DNA from: Pseudarthrobacter defluvii
GTDB taxonomy: Bacteria > Actinomycetota > Actinomycetes > Actinomycetales > Micrococcaceae
Length of the DNA: 64,000 bases
Reading direction: 5' to 3'
Assembly (NCBI RefSeq): GCF_030323865.1
Contig: NZ_CP066362.1
Span: forward strand, 3,410,001-3,474,000
The position numbers and the translations under genes were made by a program. The notes under the pieces are model-generated. The model had not been told where the DNA came from and searched no databases. It was given only the letters and a program-made list of their open reading frames with translations. Below are positions 1-6,881 of this stretch, one piece after another (within the stretch, counting starts at the first letter, position 1; the number at the start of each line of letters is the position of its first letter).

Positions 1-198
1 GTGGCCGCGCTGGCCATGGGCGCGGACTTCACCCTGATCGGCCGTGCGTACCTTTACGGCCTGATGGCGGGCGGCCGGGCCGGCGTGGACCGCACCCTCC
101 AGATCCTCGAGAAGGACATGGCCCGCACCATGGCCCTCCTGGGCGTCAGCCGCGTTTCCGAGCTGACCCCGGACCACGTGCGGCTGTTGGGCAAGTAA
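1..198 (+). CDS. FMN-dependent alpha-hydroxy-acid oxidoreductase (lactate dehydrogenase/oxidase type), C-terminal fragment
   Basis: This is the last 65 codons of a gene that enters from the left edge; the GTG at base 1 is an internal codon, not a start. The residues [15 protein letters not shown] followed by a GGRAGVDR segment form the C-terminal end of the FMN alpha-hydroxy-acid oxidase barrel. In this family the IGR arginine lies near the flavin phosphate. The family oxidises L-lactate or similar 2-hydroxy acids to 2-keto acids in the cytoplasm or at the membrane. The substrate cannot be decided from the tail alone; lldD-like or lactate 2-monooxygenase-like enzymes are both possible. The gene ends 3 bp before the convergent ArsR-type gene, leaving no room for a separate terminator. 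Confidence 0.82.
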   Translation: MAALAMGADFTLIGRAYLYGLMAGGRAGVDRTLQILEKDMARTMALLGVSRVSELTPDHVRLLGK

Positions 199-201
199 CC
201 C

Positions 202-813
202 CTACTTCTTGCGGCCAAACTTGGGCAGGTTGGGGAGGTTCGCCAGCAGGTCGGCGGCCTTGGTGGCGGCACGGCCGACGGTGCGTCCGATCTGCTGCGG
301 AACGCTGTCGTCGCTCAGCGGCGCGGCGGTGCCGCCAGGAATCACGACGGCGGGGCTCAGCTCGGCGCCTTCCCGCACCAGGACAGGCGCCGGGACTTCC
401 TCCCGGGCCGGCTGCGCAGGTTCCAGGGACCGTGGCGCAGACGGCAGCGAGGCTGCCGCAGCGGCGACGCCCTCCCGCAGGTGGGCAGGGATTGCCTGGC
501 CGGCGGCTGCCTGGTCCCGGCCGGTTGGTGACGCGGCGGCTTTGGCGCCGGTGCCGACGTCGAACGTTTCCAGCCAGGTGGCGATGCCCTCCAGCGGGCC
601 CCGGTTCAAGGCGTAGTACCGCTTCTGGCCCTGCGCGCGCATGCTGACCAGCTGCGCTTCTCGGAGGACTTTCAGGTGCTTGGAGATGGTGGGCTGGCTA
701 GCCGCCAGTTCCTCCACCAGTTCCCCCACGGCTTTGTCTCCTGCCCGGAGGGCCACCAGGATGTCCCGCCGCGTGGATTCCGCTATGACGGCAAATACGT
801 CGTCTGTCACCAT
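202..813 (-). CDS. ArsR-family winged-helix regulator with long disordered C-terminus
   Basis: A DNA-binding repressor-like protein of 203 residues. Residues about 3-80 are a classic ArsR winged helix: AESTRRDILVAL, then VGELVEELAASQPTISKHLKVLREAQLV, then a wing ending QKRYYALN. No metal-binding Cys pair (CVC type) is visible, so a metal sensor is unlikely. Residues about 95-203 are Ala/Pro/Gly-rich, predicted disordered, and end in a basic GRKK tail. ArsR proteins are usually 90-120 residues, so about half of this one is extension. I chose the ATG at 813 rather than the upstream codon at 852 because the fold starts at once after it. A GGGAGG lies only 1-2 bases upstream, so the start is not certain. 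The target is unknown. Confidence 0.85.
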   Translation of the reverse strand: MVTDDVFAVIAESTRRDILVALRAGDKAVGELVEELAASQPTISKHLKVLREAQLVSMRAQGQKRYYALNRGPLEGIATWLETFDVGTGAKAAASPTGRDQAAAGQAIPAHLREGVAAAAASLPSAPRSLEPAQPAREEVPAPVLVREGAELSPAVVIPGGTAAPLSDDSVPQQIGRTVGRAATKAADLLANLPNLPKFGRKK

Positions 814-838
814 GCCTCCCACCCTAACGACATATACG

Positions 839-863
839 CCGAAAGGCATCAACTATTTCGGCT
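839..863. promoter_or_regulatory. Inverted repeat upstream of the ArsR-type gene (candidate operator)
   Basis: GCCGAAA (839-845) and TTTCGGC (857-863) form perfect 7-bp arms around an 11-bp spacer in the short gap between the ArsR-like start and the end of the acuC gene. ArsR repressors usually bind such dyads in their own promoter, so autoregulation is plausible. The dyad also overlaps the alternative upstream start codon at 852, which argues against that start. Confidence 0.4.
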
Positions 864-880
864 GACGCAGGTCGAGCCGG

Positions 881-2092
881 CTAGTCGAACCAGGGATCGA
901 GGCCGTGCAGCGGGAACACCGCCTTGCGGGTGGCCATCACCGTGCGGTCCACGGCGTCATTCGGGTCGAAGCCCACTTCCCAGGAACGCCACCACAGCTC
1001 CACGTCGTCGCCCATGAGGGCGGGCGCTTCCCTGCCGAACTTCTCCGCCACGTACTGCCGCCAAACCTCGGGCACAGGTGTCCGCAACGGCACGGGCCGC
1101 CCCGCGGCGATGGCCACCAGGTGGCTCCAGGCCCGCGGCACCACGTCCAGCACGTTGTACCCTCCGCCGCCTGTGGCGATCCAGCGGCCGCCGCAGTACC
1201 GCTCGGCCAGATGCCCGACGGCGCTTGCCGCCTCCCGCTGTCCATCCACGCTCAGGTTGAGGTGTGTGAGGGGATCGCTGCGGTGGGAGTCGCAGCCGTG
1301 CTGGCTCACGATCACCTCAGGTTCGAAGGCACCCACCAGTTGCGGCACCACGGCGTAGAAGGCGCGCAGCCAGCCGGCGTCGGAAGTGCCTGCCGGCAGC
1401 GCGACGTTCACGGCTGTGCCCTCCGCCGCCGGGCCGCCGATCTCGTTGGCGAACCCGGTTCCGGGGAAGAGAGTCAGGCCTGTCTCGTGCAGCGAGATGG
1501 TGAGCACCCGGGGATCGTCCCAGAAGATGTTCTGCGTGCCGTCCCCGTGGTGGGCGTCAACATCGACGTAGGCCACTTTGGGCACGCCGCCGTCGAGCAG
1601 CCTCTGCACGGCGATGGCAGCATCGTTGTAAATGCAGAACCCGCTGGCCCGCTCCCGGGCCGCGTGGTGCATGCCGCCGCCGAAGTTCACGGCATGCACG
1701 GCAGAACCCTCCAGCAGGCGCTGGGCTGCGAGCAGTGAGCCGCCCGCCAGGCGCGCAGCGGCTTCATGCATGCCGGCAAAGGCTGGATCGTCCTCGGTTC
1801 CCAGCCCGCGGGACTCGTCCGGCTGCGAAGGGTCCGCACTGACGCGGCGGACAGCCGCCACGTAGTCGGGTGAATGGACGCATTCCAGTTCAGCGTCCGT
1901 TGCCACCTCGGGTGCCGCCACGTGAACGTGGTCAAGGTCGAAGATCCCCAGGCTCCGGGCAAGGCGGGCCGTCAGCTCCATCCGCTCCGGCGCCATGGGG
2001 TGTCCCGGGCCGAAGTTGTAGGCTGTCATGTCAGGACTCCACGCCACCACCGTTGGCGGCGCGGGTTGGCTGAGGCCGGGCAGGTATGTCAT
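881..2092 (-). CDS. acuC: AcuC-like histone-deacetylase-fold protein
   Basis: A 403-residue member of the arginase/deacetylase superfamily, cytoplasmic. It shows the full HDAC active-site pattern: GGGMHHA (His142-His143), YVDVDAHHGDG (Asp179 and His181 as zinc ligands), QHGCDSH with Asp268 as third ligand, and GGGGYN with Tyr312. In Bacillus AcuC deacetylates and so re-activates acetyl-CoA synthetase; an AcsA-type enzyme is encoded in this window at 28301, though not next to this gene. The ATG at 2092 follows a TTG codon; no strong Shine-Dalgarno is visible. It is divergent from the potassium transporter genes across about 100 bp. A general deacetylase role on other substrates is possible. 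Confidence 0.9.
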   Translation of the reverse strand: MTYLPGLSQPAPPTVVAWSPDMTAYNFGPGHPMAPERMELTARLARSLGIFDLDHVHVAAPEVATDAELECVHSPDYVAAVRRVSADPSQPDESRGLGTEDDPAFAGMHEAAARLAGGSLLAAQRLLEGSAVHAVNFGGGMHHAARERASGFCIYNDAAIAVQRLLDGGVPKVAYVDVDAHHGDGTQNIFWDDPRVLTISLHETGLTLFPGTGFANEIGGPAAEGTAVNVALPAGTSDAGWLRAFYAVVPQLVGAFEPEVIVSQHGCDSHRSDPLTHLNLSVDGQREAASAVGHLAERYCGGRWIATGGGGYNVLDVVPRAWSHLVAIAAGRPVPLRTPVPEVWRQYVAEKFGREAPALMGDDVELWWRSWEVGFDPNDAVDRTVMATRKAVFPLHGLDPWFD

Positions 2093-2196
2093 CAATCACA
2101 GGCTACCCGAGCCAGGCCTGCCGTCCGCCCGGCCATGGAGGGGGCTTGCGTGGTTTACTACTGAAGGAAGCCGTTTCAACCGAGGAAAAGCCATAT

Positions 2197-3630
2197 ATGA
2201 CGCAGAGCCAGTCGAGGCCCCGGACCCCGGCCACCTGGCACCCCCCGGCGCAGGAGCGGGAGGGCCTGTGGATCTTCACGCGGCTGCGGGACTTCATCGA
2301 CGATATTGCCAACACCTCTCCCGCACGGCTGGCCCTGACCGCGTTCGCCGTGGTCTGCACGGTGTTCACGTTCCTGCTGTCACTGCCGGTCTCTTCGGCT
2401 GACGGAACTCCGACCCCCGTCCACCAGGCGCTGTTCACTGCGGTCTCTGCCGTGTGCGTCACGGGACTGACGGTGGTGTCGACGGCGGTCCACTGGTCCT
2501 TTTTCGGCCAACTGGTGATCCTGGTGGGCATCTTCATCGGCGGCCTGGGCACGTTGACCCTGGCCTCGCTGCTGGCACTGATGGTGAGCAAACGGCTGGG
2601 CGTCCGGGGCAAGATCATCGCCGCGGAATCCATGAACAGCGCAGGCCGGCTGGGCGAGGTGGGTACCCTGCTGCGGATCGTCATCACCACCTCCGTGGTC
2701 ATCGAGGCGGTTCTGGCACTGACGCTGATCCCCCGGTTCCTCACGCTGGGTGAGCCGTTCTGGCAGTCCGTTTGGCACGGCATCTTCTATGCCATCTCGT
2801 CGTTCAACAACGCCGGTTTCACGCCGCACTCGGACGGCATCGTCCCCTATGAGACGGACCTGTGGATCCTCATCCCCCTCATGGTGGGGGTCTTCCTGGG
2901 CAGCCTGGGGTTCCCCGTGGTGATGGTCCTGCAGCAGAACGGCCTGAACTGGAAGAAGTGGAACCTCCACACCAAGCTCACCATCCAGGTGTCGCTGATC
3001 CTCCTGGTGGTGGGGGCATTCCTGTGGGCGCTGATGGAGTGGGACAACGTCCGGACCATTGGTTCCATGAGCGTGGGCGACAAGGTCACCCACGCGCTCT
3101 TTGCCTCCGTGATGACCCGGTCGGGCGGCTTCAACCTGGTGGACCAGAACCATATGGATTCCACCACCATGCTGCTGACCGACGCCCTGATGTTTGCCGG
3201 CGGCGGTTCCGCGTCGACGGCGGGCGGCATCAAGGTGACCACCATCGCCGTCATGTTCCTGGCCATCATTGCCGAGGCCCGGGGCGATGCCGACGTCAAG
3301 GTGTACGGCCGGACAATTCCCCAGGGCAGCATGCGGGTGGCCATCTCCGTGATCGTCGCCGGCGCCACCCTGGTGTCAGTGTCGGCGTTCCTGCTGCTGC
3401 ACATCAGCGGCCAGTCCCTGGACCGCGTATTGTTCGAAACCATCTCGGCGTTCGCCACGGTGGGGCTCAGCACCAACCTGAGCGCCGAGGTGCCCCCTGC
3501 CGGGGTCTACGTCCTCACGGTGCTGATGTTTGCAGGCCGTGTGGGTACCGTAACCCTCGCCGCGGCGCTGGCCCTGCGCCAGCGCAGCCAGTTGTACCAC
3601 TACCCCGAAGAGAGGCCGATCATTGGCTAG
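2197..3630 (+). CDS. ktrB: KtrB/TrkH-family potassium channel subunit
   Basis: An integral membrane protein of 477 residues that moves K+ with a cytosolic TrkA/KtrA partner. The four pore-loop signatures of the TrkH/KtrB fold are present: AVCVTGLTVV, SSFNNAGFTPHS, TRSGGFNLV and ATVGLSTNL, each ending in the filter glycine. A membrane-broken helix with small residues (GGGSASTAGGIKVTT) matches the gate loop of the third repeat. The open frame begins at 2086, but the ATG at 2197 has GAGGAAAAG about 7 bases upstream and begins just before the usual N-terminus. The length fits KtrB better than the larger proteobacterial TrkH. It overlaps the downstream regulatory subunit by 8 bp, so the two are cotranslated. 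Confidence 0.92.
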   Translation: MTQSQSRPRTPATWHPPAQEREGLWIFTRLRDFIDDIANTSPARLALTAFAVVCTVFTFLLSLPVSSADGTPTPVHQALFTAVSAVCVTGLTVVSTAVHWSFFGQLVILVGIFIGGLGTLTLASLLALMVSKRLGVRGKIIAAESMNSAGRLGEVGTLLRIVITTSVVIEAVLALTLIPRFLTLGEPFWQSVWHGIFYAISSFNNAGFTPHSDGIVPYETDLWILIPLMVGVFLGSLGFPVVMVLQQNGLNWKKWNLHTKLTIQVSLILLVVGAFLWALMEWDNVRTIGSMSVGDKVTHALFASVMTRSGGFNLVDQNHMDSTTMLLTDALMFAGGGSASTAGGIKVTTIAVMFLAIIAEARGDADVKVYGRTIPQGSMRVAISVIVAGATLVSVSAFLLLHISGQSLDRVLFETISAFATVGLSTNLSAEVPPAGVYVLTVLMFAGRVGTVTLAAALALRQRSQLYHYPEERPIIG

Positions 3631-4309
3631 TTCCACAGACGCCGCCCGGCGCCCCGCCCACAACGCGCCGGTCCTGGTGATCGGGTTGGGCCGCTTTGGA
3701 TCGTCCACCGCAGAGCAGCTGGTAAAGCAGGGCCGGGAAGTACTGGCCATCGAGCGGGACCGGAACCTGGTGCAGAAATGGGCGCCCCTCCTGACCCACG
3801 TGGTGGAGGCCGACGCCACCAACATCGATGCGCTCCGCCAGCTCGGCGCCCAGGAGTTCAGTTCCGCCGTCGTGGGCGTGGGCACCTCCATCGAGTCCTC
3901 CGTGCTGATCACCGTCAACCTGGTGGACCTGGGCATCGAGCACCTCTGGGTCAAGGCCATCACGCCCTCGCACGGCAAGATCCTCACCCGGATCGGCGCC
4001 AACCATGTCATCTACCCCGAGGCCGATGCGGGGGTGCGTGCGGCGCACCTGGTGTCCGGGCGCATGCTGGACTTCATCGAGTTCGACGACGACTTCGCCA
4101 TCGTCAAGATGTACCCGCCGCGCGAAACGGTGGGCTTCACCCTGGACGAGTCAAAGGTCCGCTCCAAGTACGGCGTGACCATCGTGGGCGTGAAGTCCCC
4201 GGGTGAGGACTTCACCTACGCGCGGCCGGAGACCAAGGTGTCCTCCCGGGACATGCTGATCGTCTCCGGCCACGTGGACCTGCTGGAGAGGTTCGCCGCC
4301 CGGCCCTAG
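3623..4309 (+). CDS. ktrA: KtrA/TrkA-type RCK regulatory subunit
   Basis: A 228-residue cytosolic gating subunit of the K+ channel encoded just upstream. The N-terminal RCK_N domain begins VLVIGLGRFGSS (GxGxxG nucleotide loop, about residues 17-28) and an acidic residue ends the second strand in LAIERDRN. A TrkA_C domain follows from about residue 145. Family members bind NAD(H) or ADP/ATP and form an octameric ring below the channel. The start is TTG at 3623 inside the channel gene (TTGGCTAG overlap) with AGAGAGG upstream. The stop shares the four bases CTAG with the stop of the convergent proC. Confidence 0.92.
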   Translation: MASSTDAARRPAHNAPVLVIGLGRFGSSTAEQLVKQGREVLAIERDRNLVQKWAPLLTHVVEADATNIDALRQLGAQEFSSAVVGVGTSIESSVLITVNLVDLGIEHLWVKAITPSHGKILTRIGANHVIYPEADAGVRAAHLVSGRMLDFIEFDDDFAIVKMYPPRETVGFTLDESKVRSKYGVTIVGVKSPGEDFTYARPETKVSSRDMLIVSGHVDLLERFAARP

Positions 4310-5139
4310 CCGAGCTGCTTGGTGATCTCCGCCGCGCGGTCGGCTGCCGCCTTCGCGCCGGCCGCGATGATGGCAGGGATCCCCTGTTGGTCGAACGTGG
4401 CGATGGCGCGCTCGGTGGTGCCGTTGGGGCTGGTGACCGCCTTGCGCAGCGCTGCGGGGTTTGCGCCGGGTTCGGCGAGCATGAGGCCTGCCCCGGCCAC
4501 CGTTTCGCGGGCCAGCAGCAGGGACAGTTCGCGGTCCAGGCCCAGCTCCTCGCCTGCGTTCGCCATGGCCTCTGCAAGGTAGAAGGCGTAGGCCGGCCCT
4601 GATCCGCTGATGGCCGACAGCGCATCGACCTGCTCCTCGGGGACCTCAACGACGGTTCCGGCACCCCGCAGGATGTCCTTGACCAACTGAAGCTGTTCCG
4701 GGGTGCAGTGCGTGCCCGGCGAGACGGAGACGACGCCGCGGCCCAGCTTTGCCGGGGTGTTGGGCATGGTCCGGATTACCGGCTGCCCGGCGGGCAATGC
4801 GGCCTCCAGCTGGGCGATGGACACGGCCGCGGCCACGCTGACCACCACGGTGTCCGGCGACAGGGCAGGGCTGATCTCCCGGGCAAGGTCCGTGATGCCC
4901 ACAGGCTTGACGCCAAGGATGACGACGGCGGATCCCTTGGCGGCCTGCCTATTGTTGTCCGGCTCTTCCTCGCCCGCGATGGCGGTGATCCCTTGGTAGC
5001 GTCCGGCCAGTTCCGAGGCACGCTCGGCGCGGCGGACGGTGGCCACCACGTCCCCGGGATCGGTTCCTGCCTTCAGCAGGCCGCCAAGAATGGCTTCGTT
5101 CATGGATCCACAGCCAAGGAATGCGATTCGGTTGCTCAT
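4306..5139 (-). CDS. proC: Pyrroline-5-carboxylate reductase
   Basis: The last enzyme of proline synthesis: NAD(P)H-dependent reduction of 1-pyrroline-5-carboxylate to proline, cytoplasmic. The 277-residue protein has the N-terminal Rossmann loop IAFLGCGSMNEAI, the conserved RTMPNTPAKLGRG segment, and the C-terminal dimer/active-site motif SGSGPAYAFYLAEAM. The length is normal for the family. The start at MSNRIAF is set by the Rossmann strand beginning at residue 4; ATG codons at 5151 and 5148 would add a few residues, and a GGGAGG lies between them. The stop overlaps that of the K+ regulatory gene, so the two genes are strictly convergent with no spacer. Confidence 0.95.
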   Translation of the reverse strand: MSNRIAFLGCGSMNEAILGGLLKAGTDPGDVVATVRRAERASELAGRYQGITAIAGEEEPDNNRQAAKGSAVVILGVKPVGITDLAREISPALSPDTVVVSVAAAVSIAQLEAALPAGQPVIRTMPNTPAKLGRGVVSVSPGTHCTPEQLQLVKDILRGAGTVVEVPEEQVDALSAISGSGPAYAFYLAEAMANAGEELGLDRELSLLLARETVAGAGLMLAEPGANPAALRKAVTSPNGTTERAIATFDQQGIPAIIAAGAKAAADRAAEITKQLG

Positions 5140-5254
5140 GCCTCCCATCATTGCAGCACGCACGCATTCACAGGCAACTCCCATCTTCACCGCAGGCAGC
5201 ACACAACTTGCGGCCCTAACGTAGTTATTACCTCATTGAGGGTGCGAGTGATGC

Positions 5255-5276
5255 GGCAGGCATGGGGATGCCTGCC
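5255..5276. terminator. Perfect 9-bp hairpin between ppx and proC
   Basis: GGCAGGCAT (5255-5263) pairs perfectly with ATGCCTGCC (5268-5276) around a GGGG loop (CCCC when read on the minus strand). It lies downstream of the ppx stop on the minus strand and upstream of the proC start. There is no T-tract, so it may be a T-less actinomycete terminator or an RNA-stability element. Confidence 0.35.
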
Positions 5277-5279
5277 AGG

Positions 5280-5335
5280 GCACCGGCGGCGCGGCAACAG
5301 GTTTTCCCCCATTTTCCTGTTGCCCGCCCCGGTGC
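5280..5335. terminator. Composite stem-loop downstream of ppx
   Basis: An inner stem GGCAACAGG (5293-5301)/CCTGTTGCC (5316-5324) is enclosed by an outer stem GCACCGG/CCGGTGC (5280-5286/5329-5335). It begins 78 bases after the minus-strand ppx stop and would end that transcript before proC. The rest of the 5140-5412 gap holds no gene I can support. Confidence 0.45.
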
Positions 5336-5412
5336 TTCCGCTTTTAACCGGCAGGTTCTTACCGCCAGGCTTCAGGCATCGAAGCGCGCGGGCAAGCAGT
5401 AAAGCGGTGAGG

Positions 5413-6402
5413 CTAGACGGTTGCGTCCACCGATTGCGCGGCGGCCACGTGGGGTGCCGGCTGGAGCGGGCCGGAAAACACCAGCTGGTCCAGGCGCCGC
5501 AGGATGAGTCCTTCACGCAGGGCCCACGGGCAGATGCGCAGCTTCTTGAACTTGAACATCTCCAAGGCGGCCTCCGCCACCAAGGCGCCGGCGAGCAGCT
5601 GGTGGGCCCGTGCCTCGGAGACGCCGGGAAGGTGGAGCCGGTCTTCCGAGCTCATGGCCGAGATCCGCTGGGTCCAGATGCCCAGGTCCGAGGCATGCAG
5701 TTCACGTTTGACGTAGGGGCCTTCAGCACTGGGGGCGGCGCCGGCGATCCGGGCGAGGGACCGGAAGGTCTTGGACGTACCGGCCACCACGTTTGCCCGG
5801 CCCAGGCCGTCGAATTCCCGCACGGCAGGCTTGAGCGTGGCCCTGATGTAGCGGCGGAGTTCTTTGACGCTCTTGGCCGACGGCGGGTCGTCGGCGAGCC
5901 AGTCCCTGGTGAGCCTGCTTGCGCCCAGCGGCACGGAGGTGGCCACCTCCGGCAGTTCGTCCTGGCCGAAGGCCATTTCGAAGGAGCCGCCGCCGATGTC
6001 CAGGTTCAGGATGGGACCGGCGCCCCACCCATGCCAGCGCCGGACGGCGAAGAACGTCATGGACGCTTCCTCGCTGCCCGTGAGCTCCTGGAGGGTCACG
6101 GTGGTTTCGTGCTTGACCCGGGCCAGCACAGCGGGGCCGTTGGTGGCTTCGCGGATGGCTGACGTACAAAAGGCCAGCAGGTCCTCGGCCTTGTGCCGGG
6201 CAGCGAATTCCCACGCTTCCAGCACGAACTCGGTCAGCTCGTGCTGGCCCTCGTCGCTGATGCTGCCGTCCGGTTCCAGGTACTGGACCAGGGACAGCGG
6301 CCGCTTGTGCGACGCGAACGGGACCGGCTGCGCGCCGGGGTGGGCATCCACCAGGAGCAGGTGGACAGTATTGGAACCAATATCGAGGACGCCTAGACGC
6401 AT
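5413..6402 (-). CDS. Ppx/GppA-family exopolyphosphatase / pppGpp phosphatase-like protein
   Basis: A 329-residue member of the ASKHA-fold Ppx/GppA family that hydrolyses polyphosphate or pppGpp. Signatures are the N-terminal phosphate-1 loop VLDIGSNTVHLLLVD (residues 4-18) and phosphate-2 loop LDIGGGSFEMAFG (about residues 130-142). The protein is short (about 330 rather than 500 residues), so it lacks the C-terminal HD-like domain of E. coli Ppx, as usual in actinomycetes. The start at 6402 puts the first strand at residue 2; no clear Shine-Dalgarno is seen, but the SseB-like gene ends 7 bp upstream, so translational coupling is likely. Which substrate it prefers cannot be told from sequence. 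Confidence 0.9.
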   Translation of the reverse strand: MRLGVLDIGSNTVHLLLVDAHPGAQPVPFASHKRPLSLVQYLEPDGSISDEGQHELTEFVLEAWEFAARHKAEDLLAFCTSAIREATNGPAVLARVKHETTVTLQELTGSEEASMTFFAVRRWHGWGAGPILNLDIGGGSFEMAFGQDELPEVATSVPLGASRLTRDWLADDPPSAKSVKELRRYIRATLKPAVREFDGLGRANVVAGTSKTFRSLARIAGAAPSAEGPYVKRELHASDLGIWTQRISAMSSEDRLHLPGVSEARAHQLLAGALVAEAALEMFKFKKLRICPWALREGLILRRLDQLVFSGPLQPAPHVAAAQSVDATV

Positions 6403-6409
6403 GGGGACA

Positions 6410-6829
6410 TTATTGCTCGTCAGCGCGCTTGAAGTCGCGCCGGATGTTGGCAACGCCCTCCGGGTTGATCTCAAAGCCGTAAGCGGCTCCTGGGTTGATC
6501 ACCATGCCCAGCTCATCGCCGAGGTTGGCGATGATGGCTGCCCCCTGCGTGCCCAGCACGTTGGGAGCGGCTTCCAGGTACTGCTGGTCCACCCTGCTGG
6601 GGTGCGAGAAAACGGCAAGGACGGGGTCGCCGTCGGCGTTGGCCAGGACCAGCGGCTCCACCTGGGAGTCCATGCCTTCCACGGTGTCCGAGCTGATGAT
6701 GTAGACCTCGCTGTTGAGGAACGACAGGATGACGTCCACGGGGTTCGCGTCAGGCTGTCCGCCGGTGGCGAGCTTCTCCTCAAGGTCGTTGAGCGGGTTG
6801 GTGTCGTCGATTCCCTGCTGTTCAGTCAT
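6410..6829 (-). CDS. SseB N-terminal-domain protein of unknown role
   Basis: An acidic 139-residue cytoplasmic protein. Residues about 10-115 resemble the SseB N-terminal domain: a short helix, then a strand EVYIISSD, then VEPLVLANADGDPVLAVFSHPSRV and a closing GMVINPGAAYGFEINPEGV. The family occurs widely in actinomycetes with no agreed biochemical role. It sits 7 bp upstream of the Ppx/GppA gene on the same strand, so the two probably form an operon. There is no signal peptide, transmembrane segment or cysteine cluster. Confidence 0.75.
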   Translation of the reverse strand: MTEQQGIDDTNPLNDLEEKLATGGQPDANPVDVILSFLNSEVYIISSDTVEGMDSQVEPLVLANADGDPVLAVFSHPSRVDQQYLEAAPNVLGTQGAAIIANLGDELGMVINPGAAYGFEINPEGVANIRRDFKRADEQ

Positions 6830-6851
6830 ACGACTAGCCGATCACGATCCG

Positions 6852-6877
6852 CTGGCCGGCGCAAACGCGCCGGCCAG
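6852..6877 (-). terminator. GC hairpin just after topA
   Basis: CTGGCCGGCGC (6852-6862) pairs perfectly with GCGCCGGCCAG (6867-6877) around AAAC. It lies 5 bases past the topA stop on the minus strand and before the SseB-like start. It has no T-tract but an 11-bp GC-rich stem, typical of T-less actinomycete terminators. Confidence 0.6.
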
Positions 6878-6881
6878 GATG

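Noticed and set aside
4306..4309. CTAG overlap of the ktrA and proC stops as an unusual regulatory feature
   Set aside because: Convergent stop overlaps are common in compact genomes; nothing else supports a special role.
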